Positions 1 through 10,126 of a stretch of 16,081 bases of DNA are shown one piece after another. The stretch spans positions 1 through 16,081 of the forward strand of contig JNEM01009072.1 of assembly GCA_000697335.1 (NCBI GenBank), in the 5' to 3' direction. The notes beneath the pieces are model-generated. The model made no database searches. It saw only the letters and a list, made by a program, of their open reading frames with translations, and was not told where the DNA came from. The position numbers were made by a program, and so were the translations under genes. The stretch is from Conidiobolus incongruus B7586 (taxonomy: Eukaryota > Entomophthoromycota > Entomophthoromycetes > Entomophthorales > Conidiobolaceae). The stretch's first letter is position 1; every line of letters begins with the position of its first letter.

Positions 1-1177
1 ATTAAATGAATATTAAATAATATAGGTTAAATAAATTAAATATTATTTTTTAATAAGATAATATCTTTTGTTATAATTTTATTTTTATTAATAAATAATT
101 TAAAAATAATAAAATAATAGTTATAAAGAGATTTTTTTAATCCTTTAATTTTAATTAAATAATTTTAAAATTAATTAAAAAAAGTAATTAAAGCTTTTCC
201 ACTAATAAAAAATTTAAATGAGTTTTAAAAATATATGTAAAAAGCTTAAATCAAAATTAATTTTTCTTAATATAAAAAGTTAATTAACTTTATACCTTAT
301 AAACTCAAGGAAGTTAAAAAAGCAAAAAATAAATATATTAAGTTTTAATTTTCTTTTTATAACCAAAACACACAAATTTATAACTCACCTTAAATAAACT
401 TTAAATATTAATATATCTATTAAAAGCTAATATAATTTAAGCAAATATATTTTATTATAAATAAATAATATAAGTTTATTATATAATTTAATTTAATTTA
501 ATTAAGAATTAATAAAGTTATTGATAAAAATATATATATGATTATAATTTTATAACTGACTTTTGTGGGTTAATATATATATATATAATAAATTCTAATG
601 TACTGTAGATATAAGACATTATAAATCCAAGGTTAATTTGTAATTAAATTCTAATTTGATAATTAATAATTTATTTAAGTTAATATCTAATTCAAATTAT
701 CAAATTAATTCCTTAAATGATTAAATTCAATAATAAATTTTTAAATAAAATAATTAATGAAAAAATAATCATTAAAAAGTATATATATAGTTTGAAAATA
801 CTAATTCTCTTATATTATATATATATATATAATTTATTCTTTAAAAACTAACAAGATATTTGAAAAATCATAATTAAAAATTTGCCATTTCTTTTTAAAC
901 TAATAAATTAAGCAGTTTAGATAATTAAATATAGATACAAAAGGGTAATATAAATTCAAAATCAGTCATTATTTGTATCTTAAAAATAGTTTGTTATAAT
1001 ATATAGAACAAATATGGACAATAGCTCAATGAAATAGTGTATAAATTATCTAACTTTAAAAAAACTAAATCAATATGAAACTAATTCAATTGTATAATGA
1101 TTTATTTTTATAAAAATTAAATAGCTATTGAAAGTTATGATCAAAAAAAGATAATTTTGTTAAATTATATGCTCTAT
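1..1177. other. Gene-free AT-rich flank
   Basis: This stretch is almost entirely A and T, with short TA microsatellite runs (for example near 575-590 and 816-831) and stop codons throughout all frames. I see no exon-like island of higher GC, no tRNA-like cloverleaf and no conserved motif. It contains the 3' flank of the minus-strand DnaJ gene. A possible polyadenylation hexamer AATAAA (minus strand, at 1101-1106) lies about 70 nt past that gene's stop codon. Confidence 0.6.
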
Positions 1178-2953
1178 CTAGGAGTTATCTTTGGAGTCCA
1201 TCTTGTCCTTAGTTTCTGATGAGGAATCTTTAGATGATTTTTCCGAGTTATCGCACTTTTTTGACCCAAAAAGTTTACCGAATAAACCTTCTTTTTTGGG
1301 CTCTGCTTCTTCAGATCCTTTAGGAGAGTTTTGTGTAGAGTTGCTAGCTGAAGGTCCTGGTGTTGTTCTTTCAAATTTAGGATCTACAGTAACTGCGTAA
1401 TCTTCTAAAATCCTCTTTTGTTCAAATGATAGTGATTTAGGAACTGTGATATGAACATGGACATATTGATCACCACGATTGTTAGCTACTGACTTAGATT
1501 GAGGCTTGGCAAGACCCTTACGTTTGAGAACCATTTCATCATTAGTTTGAGTACCAGGGTGAATCTTGATTTCAACGTCACCATCAATGGTAGGAATTCT
1601 AACAAAACCACCAAGAGCAGCAATGTGGAACGGAACTTGAGCATTGATATGTAAATCAGCTCCGCTGCGGTTGTAAATCTTTGATTTTTGAACGTTGACA
1701 ACAATGTAAAGATCACCAGCAGGTCCATCGCCAGAAACAGGATAGTCACCTCTACCTTGAAGGACCATACGAACCTTATTATCAATACCAGCTGGAATAT
1801 CTACATCGACATATTCTGATTTGCGAACTCTACCCAGACCGTCACATGTTCTACATTGATCAGCACGACTGATATAAGTACCAGAACCACCACAGGTACC
1901 ACAAGTACGAGCCAACATGCCATGCATGGTATTGAAAATTTCTTGACCAGATCCCTTACAGACATAACAAGTGCTAGGCTTCTTACCCTCTTTAGTACCA
2001 TGCCCCTTACAAGGTTCACATTTGACTAAAGGAGTAATGTGAACTTTCTTAGTACATCCTTTAGCAGCTTCCATAAAGGATAAAGAAATGGAGACTTGAA
2101 GATCCTCACCAGGCATGACAAATCCAGAACGAGCTCCTCTACCAGCGCCAAAGCCTCCGCCAAAGAATTGAGAGAAGATAGATTCAGGATCAAAACCCAT
2201 ACCACCAGCACCAGCGGCTCCGGCTCCGCCTCCAAATCCACCGCCAAATCCGGATTGACCCTGGTCATAATCATGACCAAATTGATCATAAGCAGCACGC
2301 TTTTGATTGTCACTTAAAGTCTAAAAATAACAAAAATAAAAAATTAATAAGGATAAAACGTGAATAGAAAAAATTAATTACTTCATAAGCTTCTTGAATT
2401 TTGATAAATTTTTCTTTAGCTTGTTCATCACCTTTGTTAGTATCGGGATGATATTTTTTAGCCAGCTATAAAGGCTGTTAACAAAGTTTAAATAGAAAAA
2501 TAAATAAAATAGAATACTTGATAATAAGCTTTCTTGATTTCAGATTGAGAAGCTCCTTTCTTGACTCCTAAAACTTCATAGAGATCTTGCTTACGATTAA
2601 AATCTATAATATTAAGTTAGTATGTTATTTAAAATTATATATTTTGAATTTATATTACTTGTACTGTGGAATTGACGAGCCTAATAAAAATAAATAGATA
2701 TTTAGTTTAATTTGCAATTGAAATAAATTAAAATAATCACCTGTCCAAGATTAAAACTAGTACTAGATTTTGTCAAAATTTGACAATTTTGATTATTTAA
2801 GCCCTTAAATTTACCTATACAGATTAAATGAAAATAATCTAATTAAAATCAACCTAATAATTCAAATAGGTAATTTGACTCACCATGTAATGTGAATTTA
2901 GAGAATTTGGAAATATTTCTAGTTAAAATCAAAGTTTTATTTGAAACGACCAT
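1178..2953 (-). CDS. MDJ1: Mitochondrial DnaJ-type Hsp40 co-chaperone (Mdj1-like)
   Basis: Six exons read on the minus strand: 2953-2884, 2814-2741, 2680-2659, 2603-2518, 2465-2382, 2320-1178 (492 aa). All five introns are GT-AG and the frame holds across every junction. Seen: residues 1-61 contain no acidic residue and end in an RQF|HS motif (R50), a classic matrix presequence with an Icp55-type site. The J domain follows (about 62-127, HPD at 90-92), then a Gly/Phe/Ala region (to about 180). Next come four CxxCxGxG zinc repeats at 213, 230, 252 and 268, and a C-terminal substrate domain (about 282-417). Known: Mdj1/Tid1 stimulates matrix Hsp70 (Ssc1) and supports folding in mitochondria. 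Odd: residues 432-492 form a Ser/Lys/Asp/Glu-rich tail containing a short hydrophobic motif, GLFGKLFG. The start is the first in-frame ATG before the presequence. The family call is secure; orthology to Mdj1 rather than another class-I DnaJ rests on the presequence. Confidence 0.93.
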
Positions 2954-3664
2954 TTTAAAAAGCAATTTATTATAAGATAAAAAAATTAAACGAATTTACA
3001 AGTCTATTATTTATCAATAATCAATGTTATTTTTCGATGTATATTTAACAATTATCTAACAATTTCAAGTCAAATATAGAAATTGAGAATAAGATGTGTT
3101 TTTTTAGTTTTATGTAAAAATTATTTAATTAATTAAAATATTAAACAATTTTAAATAATAAATAATTGTATCCTTAATCTTATCAATCTTGTGAAATCAT
3201 ATATTGAACATGTTAATATTATAATAGATATAGTTTACATTGATTTTGTTGTATTTTGTGGGATTAAAATCTTGAATTTTCTAGATCGGATATCAGATTG
3301 ATCCGTGATCATTTTAGCTCTTTTAGGGCCATTTAACTCATAATTGATTAAACACAAAATTCCTGGGTTTTTTATATTCCCAAAGTATCATGATGTTTTT
3401 GTCATTTCTTGTCACTATATTATTTGATGTTACCTAAGTTAGCAAAATCAAATATTATGATTTATTTTTGATAGTATTATCATCACATTTATTTTGATTT
3501 ATTGATGCCTAGGTATAAGGTTCATTACTTAAAAATTACATGTATTAATATATTGATATACACTTTACCTTTTTCATGTTTTTTTTCTAATTGTTAATCT
3601 ATTTAACCATTATATATTTTTCATCACGGATAAAATATGATTTCTAAAATTAGAAAATAAACTT

Positions 3665-3701
3665 TTGATTTGGAAGTTTGATAAATTATTTTCCAAATCA
3701 A
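3665..3701. repeat. Short inverted repeat (hairpin)
   Basis: TTGATTTGGAA at 3665-3675 is followed, after a 15-nt AT-rich spacer, by its exact reverse complement TTCCAAATCAA at 3691-3701. It could form an 11-bp stem. It stands alone in intergenic DNA with no gene, T-run or target-site duplication that I can tie to it, so its role is unknown. In DNA this AT-rich such hairpins also arise by chance. Confidence 0.45.
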
Positions 3702-4993
3702 CTAATACAAGATTGTTTATTAGTTATGAAAGGTATAGGTTGGATGAATACAATTTAAACGAAAGGATTTTGACTCAGGTTAAATTTCACTGTTTTGAGT
3801 ACATCTTTCCTTTTATCCTTCGACTCATTTGTTAATTTTTATAGGTAATAAACTAACCCAATCGTAAGTACAAATACAAATTATAATTTATTCAAATTGT
3901 GTTTACATTTTCAAATCAATTGTTTTAATTGCTAATATTTAGAATTTAAATTTTAAAAAATAGAATATAATTTATATTATGACTCCATCGTAACCGTGTA
4001 ATCAGGACTTGTTTATTAATAGTTGTTGACATTTTATTGGAACCGTTTTTTATAACCCAATCAAAATGTATTTGAAAATATTAACTGTTTGCAAATTGAA
4101 CTTTGTATTGATAATCTCTAATTAAATATAATTATCCTTTTAAAAACTACGTTATCTCTCCAATCCATTATCAAAAGAAACCAAACATTTCAGAAAAGGT
4201 TATTTATACTGATGTTGATAGAATATTTTTTGGTTTGTTATTAAGATACAAATCACTCCAATTTATACTTTCATCTAAATTCGAATAATAATACCTAATT
4301 TTTGAATTGGCAATTATTCAAATTTGGGAGGAATCTAAAAAATTATCACCTTGCATTTGTAATCAATCTGATTAACTTTTGAGAATTTATATGTTATTAT
4401 GTGTAATCAATACTTATTATTCTCTAATTTTTAACAATTCAAAGTTAAACAATTATCATGTCTAAATAATTTAAGCCTATAATTTGTAAGTCAGAAGACA
4501 AACGGCTCAAGGCTGTCAATACCTTTATACCTGATTATTTTTAAAAAAATAACATTCTTTTGATTTCAGAGATCTGATTGGATTAACTCTAGGGATGAAA
4601 TCATGAATTCCACTTTTCGGAACAATTTAATTGACAAAATTATATAATATTAAATATTGAAAAACATTGTCATATACATCATTAACTGTAATAATATTTA
4701 ATAGATTAATAATTATAATATAAACAAAATTTTTAACAATGTTGATATCGTTTATTGCTAATTTTTATAGACAAGTAAATACTTTAAAAGGTTAAAACAA
4801 TTTAAAGAGTAAAATAATCAATTTTATAATCATACATAGTCATATTAATTATTATATCTTTACATAATAAAATATTATAATATATAGGGCATAATTGGAT
4901 AGATTCACAATAAAAAAATAATATTATTAAAAGATTTAATTATGACAAAAATTTGGGTACAAAGTTTCAAAATTTGGCATTTCAAAAAATGGA

Positions 4994-5001
4994 TATAAAA
5001 G
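4994..5001 (+). promoter_or_regulatory. Candidate TATA box of LETM1
   Basis: TATAAAAG, followed by GG, lies 122 nt upstream of the LETM1 start codon. It is a strong TATA consensus with a G-rich 3' edge, unlike the plain TA repeats nearby. An ATG only 6 nt downstream (5007) would probably lie upstream of the transcription start and so not act as a leader ATG. The assignment is inferred from motif and position only. Confidence 0.5.
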
Positions 5002-5098
5002 GGAACATGTTCATATTGCCAATATCACTTTACCCTTTAAGATAAAAGTTATTAAAATAATCCATGCTAATATAATCTTGCTCAAATTAATAGTAATC

Positions 5099-5114
5099 AT
5101 ATATATATATATAT
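5099..5114. repeat. (AT)n microsatellite
   Basis: Eight AT units in a row sit immediately upstream of the LETM1 start codon, probably inside its 5' leader. Confidence 0.8.
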
Positions 5115-5122
5115 TATTAAAA

Positions 5123-6704
5123 ATGTTAATGACAAGTTTGTATACTAATGCTTCAAGACATTGTAAGTTGATTATTAATAATTTATTTTGGTATGTTATA
5201 CTAACTCCATTACTACAGCATCCTTGATTGCTCGTTCCCAGACTAATCAACTCGTGACCAAATCCATTTCTTTGGCTTACACACATTCCAATCTCTTGGC
5301 TATTGGTTCTAATAACTTAAATTCTAAGAGATATAGCTCTTACCTCGTTAATTGTTCCTCCCCCCAGTTTAAAAACCAATCGCTCAACTCTGCATTTATT
5401 TCCAAAGCGCTTTACCATAACCAACCTTACTTAAATTTGATTCTTACTAGAAGCTACTCTGACAAACCTCAAGATTCTAACTCTGTTTCGGATCCCAAAA
5501 ATGCTAAAACTGAAGATCAGGTAGCCGTCCCTAAGAAAAAAGTGGGTTGGATTCAATGGTTGAAGCAGGAAGCACTTCATTATTGGCACGGTTTCAAATT
5601 ATTGGGTTTAGAAACTCGAGTTTCCAGTAAATTACTATGGAAAATGGCTAAAGGTTACGATTTAACTAGAAGAGAGCAAAGACAGGTAACCAGTTATCAT
5701 TATTATTGGTGATTTTTTATGATTCATTCCAATTTTTCTAGTTGAAACGTACCATTGTCGACCTTTTCAGATTGGTTCCTTTTGCAGTATTCATCATTGT
5801 ACCTTTTATGGAACTTTTGTTACCTTTCGCTCTCAAACTTTTCCCCAACATGTTGCCTAGTACCTTTGAAAGTCATAAAGAAGCCGAAGCTAAGCGCGCC
5901 AAATTATTTAAGACCCGTTTGGAGGTTTCTAACTTCCTTCAAGGAACCATTCAAGAAGCTGCTAAAGCTGGTCAAGTTGTTAATCCCACTGCCGCTATTG
6001 AATTTGGAGAGCTTTTTCATAAGGTCCGTAAAACTGGTGAACAAGCTAGTACTGAAGAATTAATCAGATTATCCAAAGAATTGAACGATGATTTAACTTT
6101 GGACCATTTAAGTCGTCCTCAATTGGTTAGCATCTGTCGTTATATGGGTTTGAATACCTTTGGCACCGATCAAATGCTTGCTTACCAAATCCGCAACAGA
6201 ATGAGATATTTGCGTGCCGACGACCGTATGATTAATGCTGAAGGTATTGACGAACTCACAGATGCCGAATTAATTCAAGCTTGCCAATCTCGAGGCATTC
6301 GAAGTTACAACTCAACTCCCGAAAGAATGAGACGTGATTTACAACAGTGGTTAGATCTCAATTTGAAGCATAAGGTTCCCACTACCATTCTCATTATGAT
6401 GCAAGCTTTCTCCATACCAGAATCTACATCAAGTTTCTCTGACGATTCTCTCAGAGCCACACTCTCCAGTTTGCCTGACGAATTAGTTAGCGAAGCCGAA
6501 TTAACTTTCTCGGAAGGTATGGGAGCTGCCACCAGTAAGCAGAAGATTGAAGTCATTAAGGATACTGAAGAACGTATTGCTGAAGAAGAGGAGCAAATAG
6601 CCAAAGAAGAAGACAGAAAAAAGAAGGAGGAAGAAGAAAAGGCTGCTGCTTCTCGTAAACCTAAATCTGAAGAATCGTCATCATCGTCATCCTCATCTTC
6701 ATAA
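5123..6704 (+). CDS. LETM1: LETM1/Mdm38 family mitochondrial inner-membrane protein
   Basis: Three exons: 5123-5162, 5219-5685, 5742-6704 (489 aa). The first intron has GTAAGT at its 5' end and a perfect TACTAAC branch point 13 nt before its AG. This moves the start to ATG 5123, because the open frame beginning inside the intron has no ATG in phase. Seen: the first 94 residues carry no Asp or Glu and end in RSY|S (R91), a textbook matrix presequence. The LETM1 core (about 150-375) contains the QLKRT...FRLVPF signature and a Pro-interrupted membrane segment at about 180-204. An Arg/Leu-rich, matrix-facing helical region with no obvious EF-hand follows. An acidic coiled coil (about 438-470) precedes a final run of nine Ser. 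Known: LETM1/Mdm38 supports mitochondrial K+/H+ (and, as claimed for the animal protein, Ca2+/H+) exchange, and in yeast binds mitoribosomes. Its neighbour MDJ1 is divergent. Fungal orthologs are usually called MDM38 or YLH47; I cannot choose between them. Confidence 0.95.
6675..6701 (+). repeat. In-frame Ser-codon repeat at the LETM1 C-terminus
   Basis: Nine consecutive TCN codons (mostly TCA and TCG) immediately before the stop codon form an impure trinucleotide microsatellite. It gives a C-terminal polyserine of nine residues, likely to vary in length between strains. Confidence 0.85.
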
Positions 6705-7002
6705 ATTAACTATTTTTGGTATCATGATACACCACTGAATTCAAGAGAATAATAAAATTTTAATCAATTTAGATTTCAAATTGCTAAATTCTTGATTTTT
6801 ATCTATATTTTATCATCATTAAAATGCCTAAAGCTGTTCTAAAAGATATAAATCATCAAAATTATAATTGAAAAAATATTATTTAATATAATATAAAAGC
6901 ATAAATGTGAATTAGTTTTCCAATATAACTTGATCAATTTCATCTTAATTAAACTAATTTGTAAGATATTAAATCGAATCAAAAACTAAAATATTAATTG
7001 AA
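6705..7002. other. 3' flank of LETM1 up to the tRNA gene
   Basis: About 300 nt of AT-rich DNA. It holds a possible LETM1 polyadenylation hexamer AATAAA at 6751-6756, 47 nt after the stop codon, and at its right end the T-rich terminator of the minus-strand tRNA gene. I see no other gene in it. Confidence 0.5.
6981..6991 (-). terminator. RNA polymerase III terminator of tRNA-Phe
   Basis: Read on the minus strand, a TTTT run begins 12 nt past the discriminator base of the tRNA (6991-6988), with a second, longer TTTTT run at 6985-6981. Such runs on the non-template strand end Pol III transcription. T-runs are common in this AT-rich DNA, but the position close behind the tRNA fits. Confidence 0.55.
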
Positions 7003-7025
7003 TGCCACCACCGTGGATTGAACAC

Positions 7026-7068
<43 letters not shown>

Positions 7069-7075
7069 AAGCAGC
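7003..7075 (-). tRNA. tRNA-Phe (anticodon GAA)
   Basis: A 73-nt cloverleaf without intron or encoded CCA. The D stem GCTC/GAGC, anticodon stem TCAGA/TCTGA and T stem CCGTG/CACGG all pair perfectly. Anticodon GAA lies at plus-strand 7042-7040 in the loop CTGAAGA. The A box is TAGCTCAGTTGG, the B box contains GTTCAATCC, and Phe identity bases G20, the GAA anticodon and A73 are present. The acceptor stem is poor: GCTGCTT against TGGTGGC gives three Watson-Crick pairs, three G-U wobbles (3-70, 4-69, 6-67) and a U-U mismatch at 7-66. It delivers Phe at UUU/UUC codons if functional. The strong internal promoters and terminator argue for a real gene, while the weak acceptor leaves a pseudogene or an edited tRNA possible. 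Confidence 0.88.
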
Positions 7076-7274
7076 ATTGTTAAGTGGAACGAATTCAATA
7101 ATAAATAATTTAGTTTTATTCTTCATAACATCAATTTTGTTAATTTCCATCATTGATTTTTACTGTATATTCAACTCATGTTCAACTTAATAATAAGTAA
7201 AATTTCATTTTTTTATTAATCTAATATTATTAAATATATTTTTATCAATTATTATAAATACATTCCCATCAATT

Positions 7275-10126
7275 TTAAATACATTTATAACATGCTACAT
7301 TAATCCAACTGTCCTTCTTAGTAGGCCGTCCATCGTTGCTCATATCCTTCATATAACTGATAGCCCACTGACCACGTTCCCTTACCGTAACATTCGCAAC
7401 ATAGCCCTGGTCTCCGGGATAGTAAACGAATTTATGAGTTTTTAGTGATGGGGATCGGAGTACTAACTTGAAGTGTTTATTATCGCCGGAGGGCTGAACG
7501 TGGAACCTGTAGGAGATATTGTACAAGAGATTGAGGTTGATGGGTTCTACGATGTAGAATTCTTTGGTGGATGGGATGATGTGCACGAAGTCCTCAGGTT
7601 GTTTGATACCCGTGTGTTGGACCATCATCGATAGGACTAAAGGGGAGTTGGATGGAGTGGATTCCAAATTGGTCATGTTGCAGAAGAATTTAAGTACGCC
7701 AGTTGAGTCTTTGCCTTTGATGCGGATTAGTAACTTCGATATGCGTCGGTTGCCGTCCATTTTATGTTGTACCAAGGGTTTCTGCTTGCGAATGACTCTG
7801 CCGTTGGGATCTGGAATTTCCAACTGGGCTGAACTCTGCGCTCCCGGAGGTACTAAAATATCCAACTCTGCAGTCTGATCGTCATTCACTGTAAAGATAC
7901 CTCCTTTGAGATTGAGGAAGCGAATGCCGTAGTCGAAATAATGACTTGTAGCGTATGGCAATTCGTTAAATACCGCGAAACTTACTGGGGGACGTATCAA
8001 CTGATGACGATGCTCAATGGGAAAGTGCGTAAAGATAATTTTACTGGGATTCGTTAAGAAGTAAAAAGGTTCTGACGTGCCGTTGGGATTCAGAGGATGC
8101 GATGAGCACGCTAGGCCACAGTCAATGATTCTGTAGTATCCCTGAATTTTCACGGCAATCCAAGCGTGATTAGGTTCAGGTAATTTTGTAGATTCTCTAG
8201 GTTTGGAGGGATCTTTGAGGAATCCTTTGATTAATATAGATTCAACACCTGCATGCTTCGCCATTTCGTGAAATAATGCTGCAAATCCAAAACGACGGGC
8301 ACTTCCCCGACTGAGTACGGATTCGGCAGTTTCGGAATAGTAGGGATCTTCTATTTCTTGAGAATCACTCTCCGCTTCCGAGTCTTCCGATTGCACTTCA
8401 TCGTCGCTATCCTCATCGCCATTCTCACACGATCCGTTAGACTTCTGGTAAGGTGAGTTGCTATTGTTGTTGGGGGTATAATCATATCTGATGGTGTAAA
8501 TAATCCAAGTAAAAATCGCTCGAATCTTTTGCCAATCATGTCTATATGGCTTCGTCAAGTGATTGATTACAAGATCTCTAGCAGTGCCTGACACAGGAAT
8601 TTTGGAGTCTTTGACGTAACGATCGATTGGTTCGAAATCGCTCTCTGTAGAATTGTTAGGATTGAATATTAATAAATTAATTGAATTAATTACCGTCAAA
8701 ATCGAATCCATCAGCATCGGGATCGGTAATAGGTCTCGACAATCTAAATAATTCAATTAATACTAATAATATAAATACAAAAGCTCACTTACGCAACCAA
8801 CTGCACAGCGTTCTGAGGTTTCTGAGGCTGGGTCTTTTTACGCTGCTCCACCGGTTTCTTCATTTGGGGCGTACTTGGCGGCTTGGTCGACGTCTGCTTC
8901 AAGAGAGGTCCCGTCAACTTCTGGAATCCATCCGTGATTTTCTTGGTGGTGGGCTCTTTACCGTGTAAAGCGGACGGTGGCACCACATTCGTACTATTGT
9001 TGACGTTGGAATTGGATGGTTTTGTACTGACATTTTGGTGATTATTGACTGGCGGAGTGGTTACAGCTGCTGGGGTTTGAACTTGGGCTTGGACTTGCGA
9101 TTCCAGCTGCAAATTTTCCATTACTTCTGGTAATGTCTCCTCGACTGCTGGGGGTGAAGGTGGTGGCTTGGGAGGCACTAACCCAAGATGGTGACTCTTT
9201 TCAATCGTTGGTGTCCCTAGTGACAAGTTCGTTTCAACGGTTGAAGCGGGAATTGAGGGAGCAGGTGTCATCGTAGCAGGAATTGGATGCTGGTCCACAA
9301 CCGCTGGCGATGGAGCAGTCTCTGAAATTGATGTAATGACAGGCTCTGGCAATTTCTCAGGTTGAATGGAAGGAGTTCTCTTATGAGGTAATCTTGGAAG
9401 TGGTCTTGCTGCCGGCAATTCCTGTGGTGTTTGATAATTATAAGGTGACTGGTAATATGAAGGGTCGTAATAGCCGTTGTAATAGTAGGGGTCTGCATAA
9501 TTGGAATCTATTGGGGGATAATCCTCATAGCCTGCAGAGTAATCGTAATAATAGTCATTTTGGGAATCTGTTGCTGAGGAAACATATAATGATGGATCGT
9601 CATTCGTATACACTGCAGAATATGGGTCATATGGATACGGACTGGGATAGCCATAAATGCCGTCATAAGTTGATATTTCTGTGCCTGGCATAGGATAATA
9701 AGAGTCATAGCCGTAATCGGCACTCAATTGTGCATAAGGATCGTGAGCAGAATAATAATAAGGCGACTGCGGCGGATAAGAATAAGGACTCATATGCGGT
9801 GGATACTGCTGGTGCTGAGGCGGAGGAGGATGCGGGACTGCTGGCTGCTGATAGTTCGCCTGCGATTGACTCGGAAGTTGATTGGGATGAAATGAGTGAC
9901 GATGACTCTGTTTACTCGGCTCGGCATACTGCTGCAAATTCGGTGTAGTAGGAATTTCACTGTATCTCTTAGACTTCCCCGGAGTTGGCAAAGGTCTCGA
10001 CCTCATTGAATTCGAAGCAGCTGAAGGTGTCGAATGACTTTTATATTTTGGCTCGGACTCGGCCATAGACAATAATATCTCTTCCAAATTTAAATCTGAA
10101 ATAATATCTTGTTGATTGGAAGTCAT
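7275..10126 (-). CDS. Cyk3/KY-like protein with a transglutaminase-like domain and disordered N-terminus
   Basis: Three exons: 10126-8793, 8743-8694, 8644-7275 (917 aa). The two 49-nt GT-AG introns join what look like two separate reading frames into one protein, and the 50-nt middle exon reads ALSRPITDPDADGFDFD. Seen: residues 1-445 are low-complexity, Pro/Gln/Ser-rich, with a Tyr-rich stretch (34 Tyr in about 111-232), RPLPRLP at 241-247 and VPPKPPPSPP at 317-326. From about 465 comes a KY/Cyk3-type region (KIRAIFTWIIYTIRYD). An acidic insert (about 535-560) splits the transglutaminase fold, whose core is RFGFAALF and NHAW...YRIIDCGLA. The nucleophile Cys position is Arg579, while His621 and Asp636 remain, so catalysis is unlikely. 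FYFLTNP...THFP and PPVSF blocks typical of Cyk3/KY follow. Known: Cyk3 acts at the division site in cytokinesis and its domain lacks the Cys. Unlike yeast Cyk3, no SH3 domain is visible here, and an in-frame TAA precedes the ATG. Function in septation is inferred. Confidence 0.82.

Larger units (their letters stand above)
2954..5122. other. Long divergent intergenic spacer between MDJ1 and LETM1
   Basis: About 2.2 kb without a coding region I can support: no long open frame on either strand and no chain of short exons with splice signals. The middle part (roughly 3240-4640) looks slightly less AT-rich than the outer parts and holds scattered short inverted repeats and CCAAT/ATTGG words, but nothing I can name. 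It must hold the promoters of both flanking mitochondrial-protein genes. A clear TATA element for LETM1 is listed separately. It could also contain decayed repeat DNA beyond recognition by eye. Confidence 0.55.

Noticed and set aside
1191-2317. Several frames antisense to or out of frame with the DnaJ gene
   Set aside because: They are by-products of the repetitive, higher-GC coding exon and have no family likeness.
5188-5218. LETM1 starting within 5188-5218
   Set aside because: There is no in-phase ATG there, and the stretch contains the TACTAAC branch point and AG of an intron. ATG 5123 in an upstream exon gives a coherent presequence.
5011-5286. A 91-codon minus-strand frame over the LETM1 start
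   Set aside because: It is antisense to exon 1, intron 1 and part of exon 2 of LETM1, has AT-driven composition and resembles no family.
9394-9948. Plus-strand frames opposite the Tyr/Pro-rich exon
   Set aside because: They are shadows of a low-complexity coding exon on the minus strand, whose frame joins convincingly to the transglutaminase-like exons.
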